NCBI RefSeq assembly: GCF_900100605.1 | Contig: NZ_FNCN01000015.1 | Coordinates: forward strand, 1 to 64,000 | Direction: 5' to 3' | DNA from: Sinosporangium album | GTDB lineage: Bacteria; Actinomycetota; Actinomycetes; Streptosporangiales; Streptosporangiaceae | DNA: 64,000 nt | In this document: in pieces, positions 33,699-42,545 of the stretch | Numbering within the stretch: the first letter of the stretch is position 1 | How the letters are laid out: each line of letters starts with the position of its first letter | Made by a program: the position numbers and the translations under genes | Notes under the pieces: model-generated | What the model was told of the DNA's origin: nothing | What the model saw: the letters and a program-made list of their open reading frames with translations, nothing else | Databases searched by the model: none

Positions 33699-34642
33699 GA
33701 ACGTCGGTCGTCATCTGCGTCTACACCGAGGAACGCTGGGAGGACATTCGCGCGGCCGTCGAATCGGTCAGGTCGCAGCGCCGTACGCCCCGTGAGCTGA
33801 TCCTGGTCGTGGACTACAACCCCGACCTGCACTTGCGGCTCAAGCGGGAATACCCGGATGCGATCGTGGTGGAGAACACCCATGAGAAAGGGCTCTCCGG
33901 AGGCAAGAACACGGGCGTGGCGACGGCCGTGGGGGACGTCGTCGCGTTCCTCGACGACGACGCGGTCGCCGACCCCGGATGGCTGGAGGCACTGGAGGAG
34001 AACCTCCTGGATCCGGCCGTGGTCGGGGTGGGCGGGCTGACCCGCCCGCTGTGGGCGGACGGTGTGCGGCCCCGCTGGTTTCCCTACGAGTTCGACTGGA
34101 CGGTCGGCTGCTCCTATCGCGGCATGCCGACGGTCCGCGCGCCGATCCGCAATGTCATGGGCGGCAACGCGGCGTTTCTCAAGGAGCCCGTCAGCACCGT
34201 CGGCGGGTTCCGATCGGGGATCGGGCGGAGCGTCCAGGGGCGCAAGAGCCGTCCCCTCGGGTGCGAGGAGACCGAGTTCTGCATCCGGCTGGCCCAGCGC
34301 AGGCCGGGCTCGGTGATGATGTTCGAACCGAAGGCGGTGATCGGGCACAAGGTGCCGGCCGCTCGGGCCACGTTCGCCTACTTCCGGTCGCGCTGCTACG
34401 CCGAAGGGCTGTCCAAGGCGATGGTGACGCAGAGCGTGGGATCGGGCGACGGGCTCGCCTCGGAGCGGGCGCACGTCCTCAAGGCGCTCCCCCTCGGGAT
34501 GCTGCGTGGTGTCGGGGAGGCGCTGCGCGGCGACACGGGGGGCCTCGGCCGCGCCGGGGCCATCGCGGTGGGCACGCTCTGGACCGTCTGGGGCTACATA
34601 GTGGGACGCGCACGCCTGCGGATGGTTATGGTGCGATCATGA
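33695..34642 (+). CDS. GT2 family glycosyltransferase
   Basis: This 315-residue GT-A glycosyltransferase begins TSVVICVYTEERWEDIRAAVESV and has the GLSGGKNTGVATAVGDVVAFLDDDAV metal-binding block (DDD). The acceptor-side GGNAAFLK and the GCEETEFCIRLAQ (ED-type catalytic) segments are present. A C-terminal hydrophobic region may hold it at the membrane. It is coupled by ATGA overlaps to the genes on both sides. It likely adds a sugar to the growing lipid-linked repeat unit. Confidence 0.93.
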   Translation: MRTSVVICVYTEERWEDIRAAVESVRSQRRTPRELILVVDYNPDLHLRLKREYPDAIVVENTHEKGLSGGKNTGVATAVGDVVAFLDDDAVADPGWLEALEENLLDPAVVGVGGLTRPLWADGVRPRWFPYEFDWTVGCSYRGMPTVRAPIRNVMGGNAAFLKEPVSTVGGFRSGIGRSVQGRKSRPLGCEETEFCIRLAQRRPGSVMMFEPKAVIGHKVPAARATFAYFRSRCYAEGLSKAMVTQSVGSGDGLASERAHVLKALPLGMLRGVGEALRGDTGGLGRAGAIAVGTLWTVWGYIVGRARLRMVMVRS

Positions 34643-35433
34643 TCCGCGTGCCGATCCTCATGTATCACTCGGTCACCGAGCGTCCGAACCCGGAGACCCG
34701 CCCGCTGGCGGTGCGGACCTCGCTGTTCGCCGACCAGATGAGCCTCCTGCGCGACCGGGGCTTCGACCCGCTGTCGCTCGGGGGGCTCACCGCGGCGTTC
34801 CGGAACGGCACGCTGCCCGCCAAGCCCATCGTCGTCACCTTCGACGACGGCTACGCCGACTTCCACTCCGATGCCCTGCCCGTGCTCGACAAGTTCGGCA
34901 TCCCGGCCACGGTGTTCGTGACCAGCGGATGGCTCGCCGACGCCGGCCCGCACGCCGCGGGCCGGCCGCTCGACACGATGCTGACGTGGAGCCAGGTGCG
35001 CGAGGCGGTCGCCGCCGGTGTCGAGATCGGCGGCCACAGCCACAGCCATCCGCAGCTCGACCAGCTTCCGCAGGCCGAGCTCGCCCGCGAGCTGCGCACC
35101 AACAAGGCGCTGCTGGAGGACGAGACCGGCCGTGCGGTGGACACGATGGCCTATCCGTACGGCTATTCGAGCGCCCGGGTGCGCCGTGAAGTGGAGCTCA
35201 CGGGATACAGCACGGCGTGCGCGGTGGCCAACGCGCTCACCCCGTCCGAGCACGACCGGTTCGCGCTGCCGCGGCTGACCGTGGCGGCGAACACCACGAT
35301 GGGCAAGTTCGCGCGTGCCGTCGAGGGCGAGGCCGTACCACTCCTCTACCTCAAGGAACGCGCGCTGACCAAGACCTACGCCATGGTGCGCCGCACGCGG
35401 TACGGCTGGCGCAAAGCCCGTGGCCAGGTCTGA
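34639..35433 (+). CDS. Polysaccharide deacetylase (NodB domain, CE4)
   Basis: This 264-residue carbohydrate esterase removes N- or O-acetyl groups from polysaccharide. The NodB motifs are clear: TFDDGYAD at 67-74, the metal-binding GGHSHSHP at 131-138 and MAYPYGY later. No signal peptide is visible, so it probably acts on intracellular lipid-linked intermediates or is anchored by partners. It starts inside the last codons of the preceding GT2 gene (ATGA), placing it within the polymer assembly operon. Confidence 0.92.
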   Translation: MIRVPILMYHSVTERPNPETRPLAVRTSLFADQMSLLRDRGFDPLSLGGLTAAFRNGTLPAKPIVVTFDDGYADFHSDALPVLDKFGIPATVFVTSGWLADAGPHAAGRPLDTMLTWSQVREAVAAGVEIGGHSHSHPQLDQLPQAELARELRTNKALLEDETGRAVDTMAYPYGYSSARVRREVELTGYSTACAVANALTPSEHDRFALPRLTVAANTTMGKFARAVEGEAVPLLYLKERALTKTYAMVRRTRYGWRKARGQV

Positions 35434-35470
35434 GCGGGTCAGGAGGTCGTCGGGGGGAGGGCGGCACCGC

Positions 35471-36832
35471 ATGACCACGGCCACGAAGGAACGGCCGGAC
35501 GCCAAGCATGCGTCCGGCCGCTTCTCGGTGTTGCGGGAGAAGGTCCTGAGCGACCTGCGCAACCCGCTGTTCCGGAACGGCTACGCGCTCATGGCCAACA
35601 CCGCGATCACTGCGGTACTGGGGATGGGCTACTGGCTGATCGCCGCGCGGATGTACTCCGCCGCCGACTTCGGCTCCGGACAGGCGATGATCAGCGCGAT
35701 GCGGTTGTTCGCGACGCTGGTGGCCCTGGGCTTTGTGGGAGCGCTGGCGAGGTTCATCCCCGTCGCCGGGCGTACAGCCCCCATGTTGATCCGGCGGGCC
35801 TACCTCATCACGGGGGCCACCGGGGTCACCGCGGCGCTCGGCTTTCTGCTCACGCTGCCGCTCTGGGGCGACACGTACGCGCCGCTCGCGGGCCTCGGCC
35901 CCGGCCTGTTCTTCCTCGCGTCGGTGCTGGTGTGGTCGATCTTCACATTGCAGGACGTGACGCTGGCGGGGCTGCGCAAGGCCACCTGGGTGCCGCTGAG
36001 CAGCCTGGGCTTCGGGCTGGTCAAGATGGTGCTGCTGGTCCTGCTGGCGGGAGCGCTGCCCGGGGAGGGCATCTTCGTGTCGTGGGTCGTGCCGACCGCG
36101 ATCGCGCTCATCCCCACCAGCATCCTGATCTTCGGCTTCCTGCTGCCGAGGCACGCCCGGAAGAGCGGCGCCGAGGCCGGCGAGCCGCCGCGGATGCGGG
36201 AGATCGGCCGCTTTCTGGCCGGTGACTACCCGGGCACGCTCTCCATGCTGGCTATCGTCTACCTGGTCCCGGTGCTGGTCGCGGCCCAGGTGGACGAGGC
36301 CACGTTCGGCTACTTCTCCATGGCGCATACGCTGGGCGCGCTCATCGAGCTGCTGGTGATGAACATGGCGACCTCGCTCACGGTGGAGGGCGCGTTCGAC
36401 CGGTCTCAGCTCGCCACGAACGCTCGCAACGCACTACGAAGAGCCCTTATCATCATCATCCCGGTGATTCTCATCACCATCGTGGCCGCGCCGCTGATCC
36501 TCGGCGTGTTCGGCCCCGTCTTCGCCGAGCAGGGCTCCACACTGCTGCGGTTGATGGCCTTGGCGGTGGTGCCGAGGGTGCTGATCGAGATCTATCTGAG
36601 CGGTCTCCGGGCGCGCAGCCAGGCCCGCCAGTTGATGCTGGTGCAGGGAGGTCTGGCCGCGCTCGTGCTCACCTCGTCCCTGCTCCTGGTCCCGGCCGCC
36701 GGGATCGATGCGGTCGGCTACGGCTTGCTGTTCAGCCAGTCGCTGGTCGCGCTTCTGACCTTCAAAGGACTTCGCAATCTTCTCAAAATTCCTCAAACGC
36801 CTCACCAGACCGTCCCGACGCAGCCGCGCTAG
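35471..36832 (+). CDS. Oligosaccharide flippase / polysaccharide export membrane protein (MOP superfamily)
   Basis: This 453-residue protein has about 12 to 14 membrane segments and the N-terminal pattern of Wzx-type flippases (NPLFRNGYALMANTAITAVLGMGYWLIAARMYSAADFG). It would move lipid-linked oligosaccharides from the inner to the outer face of the membrane. ATG 35471 is preceded by a GGGGGGAGGG tract. It lies between the deacetylase and the large membrane protein gene, with only five bases to the latter. Confidence 0.92.
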   Translation: MTTATKERPDAKHASGRFSVLREKVLSDLRNPLFRNGYALMANTAITAVLGMGYWLIAARMYSAADFGSGQAMISAMRLFATLVALGFVGALARFIPVAGRTAPMLIRRAYLITGATGVTAALGFLLTLPLWGDTYAPLAGLGPGLFFLASVLVWSIFTLQDVTLAGLRKATWVPLSSLGFGLVKMVLLVLLAGALPGEGIFVSWVVPTAIALIPTSILIFGFLLPRHARKSGAEAGEPPRMREIGRFLAGDYPGTLSMLAIVYLVPVLVAAQVDEATFGYFSMAHTLGALIELLVMNMATSLTVEGAFDRSQLATNARNALRRALIIIIPVILITIVAAPLILGVFGPVFAEQGSTLLRLMALAVVPRVLIEIYLSGLRARSQARQLMLVQGGLAALVLTSSLLLVPAAGIDAVGYGLLFSQSLVALLTFKGLRNLLKIPQTPHQTVPTQPR

Positions 36833-36837
36833 GCAGC

Positions 36838-39666
36838 ATGATGGTTTGTGTGAGGCAACGGGAAGACGATGAGACGGCAATGGAGGCCAGCGAGTCCTCC
36901 CAGGTCGACCCCAAGACAACCCAGCCTCCCGAAGTTGACGAGACCAAGATGACCTCGCCCGCACAGGCGGAGGACACGGCGGAGAGCCCGAAGGGCGACC
37001 GACCGCAGGACACCGGTGGCCGTGCCGTACGTCACGGCACCGCCCCGGCCCCCTCCGCGAGTTCCAGGTCCGGCGGCGCCGTCGCCGACAGCGCCAAGGA
37101 CACCGTCGTGTTCCCCAAGATCTCCCCCGGTCCCGCGACCGGGCCCCATCCGGCCGGGCCCCATCCGACCGGCCCGAAGCCCGGCGGCGCCGAACCCACC
37201 ACATCCGCCGAGCCGGCCGAACCCGCCGGGCTCGATCCGGCCGCTTTCGAGCCGACCGCGCCCGACCTGCAACCACCCGACCTGCACCCACCCGACCTGC
37301 ACCCGCCAGGCCTGCAACCGCCCGGCCCGCACCCGCCCGGCCTCGACCGGGCGGAGCGCGGTTCCGCGGCGTCCGGGGCGACCGCGCCGGAGACGACCGC
37401 GCCCGACCTGGAGGTCCCCTCGGAGACCTTCACCCCGGTCACCGACACCCCGCAGCGCGCCCCGGAGCCCTCCTCACGTCCCGCGCAGTCGGCCAAGACT
37501 CAGGCGGGCAGGCCCCGCCTCGTGGACAGGCTGCTGCGCAGCGCCCCGCGCTGGGTGCCGCCGGTGCTCACCGTCGAGGGCCTGGTGATGTACATCCTGG
37601 CCCTGCGCGCCTCCCCCGGGCCGCTGGCCGGCGTGTCCCAGTCCGACATCGACGGCCTCGGCCTCATCTCCGCCCTCCCGGTCACCGCGTTCGCCGCGGT
37701 CATCGTGCTGATCGCGGCGTTCTTCGTGACCCTGGCGGCCAACATCGACCGCAAGGGCCTGCTGCTCTTCCAGCTCGCCTCGGTCGTGTTCGCGCTGCAC
37801 GGTGCTTCGGCACTCGTCCACGACGAACCCCGCTTCCACACCGCGTGGACCCATGCGGGCTTCGTCGAATACATCGCCAGAACCGGCGACGCGCTCCCCG
37901 GGCTGGACGCGCGGTTCGCCTGGCCGGGGTTCTTCGCCCTGTTCGCCTTCATCACGCGGGCGGCGGGCGTCACCGACCTGGCGCCGATCCTGCAGTGGAC
38001 ACCGCTGCTGTCGAACCTGCTCTACCTGCTGCCGTTCGTCATGATCCTGCGGTTGCTGGTGGCGACGACGCGGGCCCGGTGGTTCGCGGCGATGCTCTTC
38101 GTCCTCACCCAGTGGATCGGGCAGGACTACTTCTCCCCGCAGGGCTTCACGTTCTTCCTGTACCTCGCGTTCGTCGCGGTCCTGCTCCGGTGGTTCGGAC
38201 GGGCCAGCGACGAGAGCGCCGGGCCTCCCGGCAAGGGACGCGTCCGCGCCGCGCTGGCCTGGCTGAACCGGCTCACCCCCGGCGAGATCCCGCAGTCGAG
38301 CCCCTCGCTGGGCGACAAGGTGATCATGCTGTCGGTGCTGGTCGGCCTGTTCGCCGCGACCACGGCGTCCCACCAGATCACTCCGTTCATGATGCTCGGG
38401 GCGCTGGTCGGCCTGCTCGTGGTCCGGCGCACGACCCTGTCGTACGCCCTGCCGCTGCTCCTCGGCCTGATCGTGCTGGCCTGGATCAGCTATCAGGCCA
38501 TGCCCTTCTGGGCGGGCAACCTGGACCGGATCTTCGGCGGGCTCGGCCGCATCTTCGAAAACCTCCAGGACAACACCGGCGACCGGCTGGTGGGCCGCGA
38601 CGCGCGCAACACGCTGGTGCTCCAGGTACGGCTCGGCATTCTCGGCGTGATCCTCATGCTGGCCGCGGCCGGCCTGCTCCGGCGGATCCGGCGCGGGGTG
38701 ACGGACCGGGCCGCGGTCGTGATGCTCTGCATCCCGGTCCTGGCGCTCGCGCTGCAGAGCTACGGCGGCGAGATCGGCCTGCGCATCTACCTGTTCGCCC
38801 TGCCGGGTGTCTGCATCCTCGCGGCCTACGCGTTCTTCCCCAACCTGCCGGCCGGCACGCCGGACTCCGGGGGCGAGACGGTGCCGCTGCGCAAGCGGTA
38901 CACCAGGCCGCTGCTCAACCCCGAGCTGACCCGCAGGCTGTCCCTGGTCCTCGCGGTGTGCACGGCGCTGGTGCTGTCCATGGCCTTCCTGGTGGCGCGC
39001 TACGGCAACGAGAAGTTCGAGCGCGTCACCACCGACGAGGTCGCGGCCATGCGCTACGTCTACGCCCACAACACTCCGAGCGCCCGGCTGCTCTACCTGG
39101 TGCCCGAGGTCGGCAGGGAGGTCACGCCGACCATCCCGTGGCGTGAACGCGACATCGAGACCGTCGAGTATCTGGAGGTGCTGGCCACCTCCGATCCGAA
39201 CAACATCGAACCGGTGATCACGCGGCTGCGGCAGGAAGGCCCGCAGACCTACCTGGTGTTCACCAACGGCCAGGCCGCGTTCCTCGAGCTCAGCCACGGC
39301 TACGCCCCCGACTGGGGGAAGCGGTACCGCGCGGCGCTCGACAAGTCACGGCAGCTCAAGCGGGTCTTCGCCAACGGCGACGCGGCGGTCTACACGCTGA
39401 GCTCCTACCCCAGGGGCGCGCAGCCCGAGCCGCCGGCGGTCTTCGATTTCGGTGACTCGCCGTCGACGCCGTGGACGCCGCTCGGCCTCCTGGCGCTCGG
39501 CACCACGGCCGCCTCGCTGTTCCTCCACGAGGTGCTCCGCATGCGCGCCCGCAAGCGCCCCGGCAAGGGCCGGGCGTGGGCGCTGCGCGTCGGGCTCGTG
39601 TCGTTCGCGATCGCGGTCGCCGTCATCCTCGAGCGGTTCATCTCGCTCGGCTTCGACGGGCATTGA
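36838..39666 (+). CDS. Large polytopic membrane protein with a disordered Pro-rich N-terminus (candidate polymerase or GT-C)
   Basis: This 942-residue protein has a disordered first 215 residues rich in Pro, Ala, Glu and Thr, including near-repeats such as PPDLHPPDLHPPGLQPPG. From about residue 240 come ten or more membrane segments and then an outer domain (about 700-880, from RYGNEKFERVTTDEV onward). The architecture fits a GT-C glycosyltransferase or a Wzy-like polymerase, and its place right after the flippase supports that. No catalytic motif is certain. ATG 36838 lies five bases after the flippase stop; an internal ATG at 36880 is possible. Confidence 0.85.
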   Translation: MMVCVRQREDDETAMEASESSQVDPKTTQPPEVDETKMTSPAQAEDTAESPKGDRPQDTGGRAVRHGTAPAPSASSRSGGAVADSAKDTVVFPKISPGPATGPHPAGPHPTGPKPGGAEPTTSAEPAEPAGLDPAAFEPTAPDLQPPDLHPPDLHPPGLQPPGPHPPGLDRAERGSAASGATAPETTAPDLEVPSETFTPVTDTPQRAPEPSSRPAQSAKTQAGRPRLVDRLLRSAPRWVPPVLTVEGLVMYILALRASPGPLAGVSQSDIDGLGLISALPVTAFAAVIVLIAAFFVTLAANIDRKGLLLFQLASVVFALHGASALVHDEPRFHTAWTHAGFVEYIARTGDALPGLDARFAWPGFFALFAFITRAAGVTDLAPILQWTPLLSNLLYLLPFVMILRLLVATTRARWFAAMLFVLTQWIGQDYFSPQGFTFFLYLAFVAVLLRWFGRASDESAGPPGKGRVRAALAWLNRLTPGEIPQSSPSLGDKVIMLSVLVGLFAATTASHQITPFMMLGALVGLLVVRRTTLSYALPLLLGLIVLAWISYQAMPFWAGNLDRIFGGLGRIFENLQDNTGDRLVGRDARNTLVLQVRLGILGVILMLAAAGLLRRIRRGVTDRAAVVMLCIPVLALALQSYGGEIGLRIYLFALPGVCILAAYAFFPNLPAGTPDSGGETVPLRKRYTRPLLNPELTRRLSLVLAVCTALVLSMAFLVARYGNEKFERVTTDEVAAMRYVYAHNTPSARLLYLVPEVGREVTPTIPWRERDIETVEYLEVLATSDPNNIEPVITRLRQEGPQTYLVFTNGQAAFLELSHGYAPDWGKRYRAALDKSRQLKRVFANGDAAVYTLSSYPRGAQPEPPAVFDFGDSPSTPWTPLGLLALGTTAASLFLHEVLRMRARKRPGKGRAWALRVGLVSFAIAVAVILERFISLGFDGH

Positions 39667-39668
39667 CG

Positions 39669-39703
39669 GCCCGGGAGGGCGGGGCGGCCCCGCCCTCCCG
39701 GGC
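39669..39703. terminator. Bidirectional terminator hairpin
   Basis: A perfect 16-bp stem (39669-39684 with 39688-39703) with loop CGG fills the gap between the convergent membrane-protein and glycoside-hydrolase genes. It should stop transcription from both sides. Confidence 0.8.
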
Positions 39704-39715
39704 GTCCCCGGGGGC

Positions 39716-41086
39716 TCAGCCCGCTCCGCGGTCCTCCCACTTGATCTCGTACGGCGAGAGCCGGATGGACGTGCCGTCCACCGTGGCCGTGACCGGCGTG
39801 GACGCCGTGTTCACGACGACCATCTGCTCGGCCTGGGCGAGCACCCGGACGCGGGGGTCGGAGGAGGTGACCTCCTCCAGCGCGATGCCGCCGTGGAACC
39901 ACCGGGTGAAGCCGCTGAGGAGCCCCGCCATGGGCAGTTCGCCGCCCTCGCCGGGACGCCACAGGCAGCCGGGGCATTCGGCCCCCTCCGGCTGCTGCGG
40001 GTCCCAGTAGAGCGCGGTGGTGACGCCGCTGGTGGCGAACTCCATCATCGCCACCGCCTGCACCGCCGTACGGTGCTGCTCGGTCCAGTCGGCGGACTCG
40101 GGGGCGACGTACCATTCGGCCCACCACACGGGCAGGTCGCCGCTCTTCTCACGCAGCCACGTCGTGACGGCGCTGAACTTCTTCAGCGCGGAGAACTCGT
40201 CGGGGATGATCGCCGCCGTGTCCTTGGTGGCCGAATGCCCGTCGACGACGATGAAGTCGGCTCCGCGCTTGTTCTCGATCCAGTATTCGATGGCGTCGAG
40301 GGTGCGCTGGTCGACCGCGCCCCACTCGCCCTTGAGCTCGGACTCCCCGCTCTCGTTGCTGTCGATCGGGATGTAGGGGCCACCGACCTTGATGTCCTTG
40401 TCGACGGCCTTGAGCGCGTCGTAGACAGTGTTGTAGAGCCGGGTGTAGGCCGCGGCATCCCAACTGTTGGTCGCGTTGTTCCAGAAGCCTTTGAACTCGT
40501 TCCACACCATGAAGTGCTTGACCGTCGGGTAGCGCTCGGCCACGGCGACGGCCAGACGCGCGTAGTCGTCGAAGAACTCCTCGTGCGGGGCCACGGTGTT
40601 CCTGTCCCAGTCGGTGCGGCCCTCGACCCCGCCCTTCATCCAGTCGGGGGCGCAGCACAGCGTGATGACGGGCTGCCCCTGGGCCGAGGCCATGAACGTG
40701 AGCCGCCGGTCGAGGGTGCCGAAGTCGTACTTGCCGGGAGCGGGTTCGGGGTTGTCGGCGCCCCACCCCATGATGTGCTGGTTCTGGAGCATCGGGACCC
40801 GGCTGAGCAGGTACCGCGCGGCGGTCTCGGCCTGATGCCCCTCCTCGGCCGCGCTGAACTGCGTGTGGGTGACCCCCCAGCGCGGCCATCCGTCGGTGAC
40901 GGGCGGCGGGGGGAGGCTGGGTGCCGGCTGGGTGGGTGCGATGTTCATGGCGACGCCCCGCGACTCCGTCGGTCTTCCCGCGTACATCATGATGGCGACG
41001 ACCAATCCCAGGGCGACCGCCGCCACTCCGAGGGCGACAGGCCAGCTCGGCCGTCCGCGTGCATGACGTCCTGGGGTCGGGATCAC
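39716..41086 (-). CDS. Membrane-anchored clan-A glycoside hydrolase (GH39/GH5-like)
   Basis: This 456-residue protein has an N-terminal membrane anchor (about 16-36), a Pro-rich linker and a TIM-barrel domain. The acid/base pair is HFMVWNEFKGFW (Asn196-Glu197), and the probable nucleophile is Glu324 in PVWWAEWYV. It would cleave a polysaccharide outside the cell. The exact family is uncertain. Its location amid export genes suggests it trims or releases the polymer made by this cluster, as polymer-specific hydrolases do elsewhere. The GTG start has GGAGG five bases upstream. Confidence 0.85.
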   Translation of the reverse strand: MIPTPGRHARGRPSWPVALGVAAVALGLVVAIMMYAGRPTESRGVAMNIAPTQPAPSLPPPPVTDGWPRWGVTHTQFSAAEEGHQAETAARYLLSRVPMLQNQHIMGWGADNPEPAPGKYDFGTLDRRLTFMASAQGQPVITLCCAPDWMKGGVEGRTDWDRNTVAPHEEFFDDYARLAVAVAERYPTVKHFMVWNEFKGFWNNATNSWDAAAYTRLYNTVYDALKAVDKDIKVGGPYIPIDSNESGESELKGEWGAVDQRTLDAIEYWIENKRGADFIVVDGHSATKDTAAIIPDEFSALKKFSAVTTWLREKSGDLPVWWAEWYVAPESADWTEQHRTAVQAVAMMEFATSGVTTALYWDPQQPEGAECPGCLWRPGEGGELPMAGLLSGFTRWFHGGIALEEVTSSDPRVRVLAQAEQMVVVNTASTPVTATVDGTSIRLSPYEIKWEDRGAG

Positions 41087-41462
41087 CTGGTCCTCCGAGT
41101 CGCATTTTCACCGCAATGGTGCCGGGCACGTGATGTGTCGGGCATTGTCCACACCGTACCGAGGAACCGTTGTGGTGGAGGTAAGCCGACTTGCTGCGGC
41201 CCGGCCAAACGGCTGATTTCGGGCACGACACACCGTAATAGCAGAGGAGATCCCTTACGATGGCATGACACACTCGACGCCATTCTGACGGTGAGGGCCC
41301 TTGACCGGCCTCCATTGACCCAGAGCGAGCGTTCCTCCTTGAGGCGCACGGACATACACGGGTGCGGCCACCGGCCGGTGACCTGCTGCGCGAGGCGGGA
41401 AGAGCGCGACGCACGACAGAAGGCAACGAGGCAGCTCAGCTTCCACTCGACGGTAGGAGCCC
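41087..41462. promoter_or_regulatory. Divergent promoter region of the hydrolase and transferase genes
   Basis: This 376-base region serves two divergent genes. It contains two TTGACC elements (near 41310 and 41327) and related GGGCACG...TGTGTCGGGCA sequences that partly mirror TTCGGGCACGACACACC further on. I see no small gene with good start signals. Confidence 0.4.
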
Positions 41463-42545
41463 ATGCGCGTCTCAGTGGTTCACCCCCGCGACCTCGGAGA
41501 GCCCGAGGTGGCCCGATGGAGGGCACTCCAGGCCGCCAACCCCGCGTTCGACAATCCGTTCCTGTCGCCCGAGTTCACCGTCACGGTTGGAACGCTCCGT
41601 GGCCACGTCCGCGTGGCGGTCCTGGAGGACGGTGGGCAGATCACCGGGTTCTTCCCCTTCGAGCGCCACCCGTTCGGCATCGGCAAACCGGTCGCGGCCG
41701 GGCTGACCGACGCGCAGGGCATGGTGTATGTCAAGGACCTGGAGTTCGACCCGCTCCGACTGCTCCGGGCCTGCCGCCTGTCGGTCTACGAGTTCGACCA
41801 CCTGGTCGGCGGCCAGCCGCTGGAGGACGGCAAGGGCGACGTCCACCCCTCGCCGATCATGGATCTGAGCGCGGGCTTCGACGCCTACGTCGCCACCATC
41901 AAATCCACGTCCTCCAAGACCTACAAGACGACGCTCGCCAAGGGACGCAAGATCGAGCGGGACTTCGGACCGCTGCACCACGACTACGGCACGGTCGACG
42001 CCGAGCCGATGTCCGCGCTGCTCGGCTGGAAGACCGACCAGTACCGCCGCACCGGGCGCACCGACCGGTTCGCCCAGCCGTGGATCGTCGAGCTCGTGCA
42101 GCGCCTGCTCCATATCGACACCCCGGACTTCGGGGGCGTGCTGGACATGCTCTACGTCGACGGGAAGCCGCTGGCCGGGCACTTCGGACTGCGCACGGCC
42201 ACCACGCTGGTCGGGTGGTTCCCCGCCTACGACACCGCGTTCGCGAAGTACTCCCCCGGGCTCATGCACCATCTGGCGATGGCCGAGCGCGCCGCCGAGG
42301 CCGGCATCGGCGTGATCGACCTGGGCCGGGGTGAGAAGGAATACAAGGACAAGCTGAAGACCGGCGAATACACGGTGTCGGAGGGCCGCCTAGCCCGCGC
42401 CGGAGCGGGCGCCGGCGTCCACTGGATCCTGCGCGTCCCCATCCGCACCGCGCGGGGCACCGTCCTGGCCAACCCGGCGCTGTTCAAGGCCGCCGACCAC
42501 GTCCTCAAGACGTTCGGTCGCATGCGTACGGCTCTGAAGCCGTGA
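41463..42545 (+). CDS. FemAB/CelD-like GNAT-fold transferase
   Basis: This 360-residue protein resembles the GNAT_6 (CelD/BioF2-like) and FemAB-type acyl- or aminoacyl-transferases found in polysaccharide clusters. The C-terminal core has the family pattern DMLYVDGKPLAGHFGL, PAYDTAFAKYSPG and IDLGRGEKEYKDKLK. It probably decorates sugars with acyl or aminoacyl groups in the cytoplasm. ATG 41463 has AGGAG just upstream. Its stop overlaps the GTG of the DegT-like gene. A paralog with a 142-residue deletion lies at 31889-32731. Confidence 0.88.
   Translation: MRVSVVHPRDLGEPEVARWRALQAANPAFDNPFLSPEFTVTVGTLRGHVRVAVLEDGGQITGFFPFERHPFGIGKPVAAGLTDAQGMVYVKDLEFDPLRLLRACRLSVYEFDHLVGGQPLEDGKGDVHPSPIMDLSAGFDAYVATIKSTSSKTYKTTLAKGRKIERDFGPLHHDYGTVDAEPMSALLGWKTDQYRRTGRTDRFAQPWIVELVQRLLHIDTPDFGGVLDMLYVDGKPLAGHFGLRTATTLVGWFPAYDTAFAKYSPGLMHHLAMAERAAEAGIGVIDLGRGEKEYKDKLKTGEYTVSEGRLARAGAGAGVHWILRVPIRTARGTVLANPALFKAADHVLKTFGRMRTALKP

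Noticed and set aside
41087-41462. Riboswitch in the long leader of the transferase gene
   Set aside because: I could not identify any known aptamer core and the promoter position is unclear.
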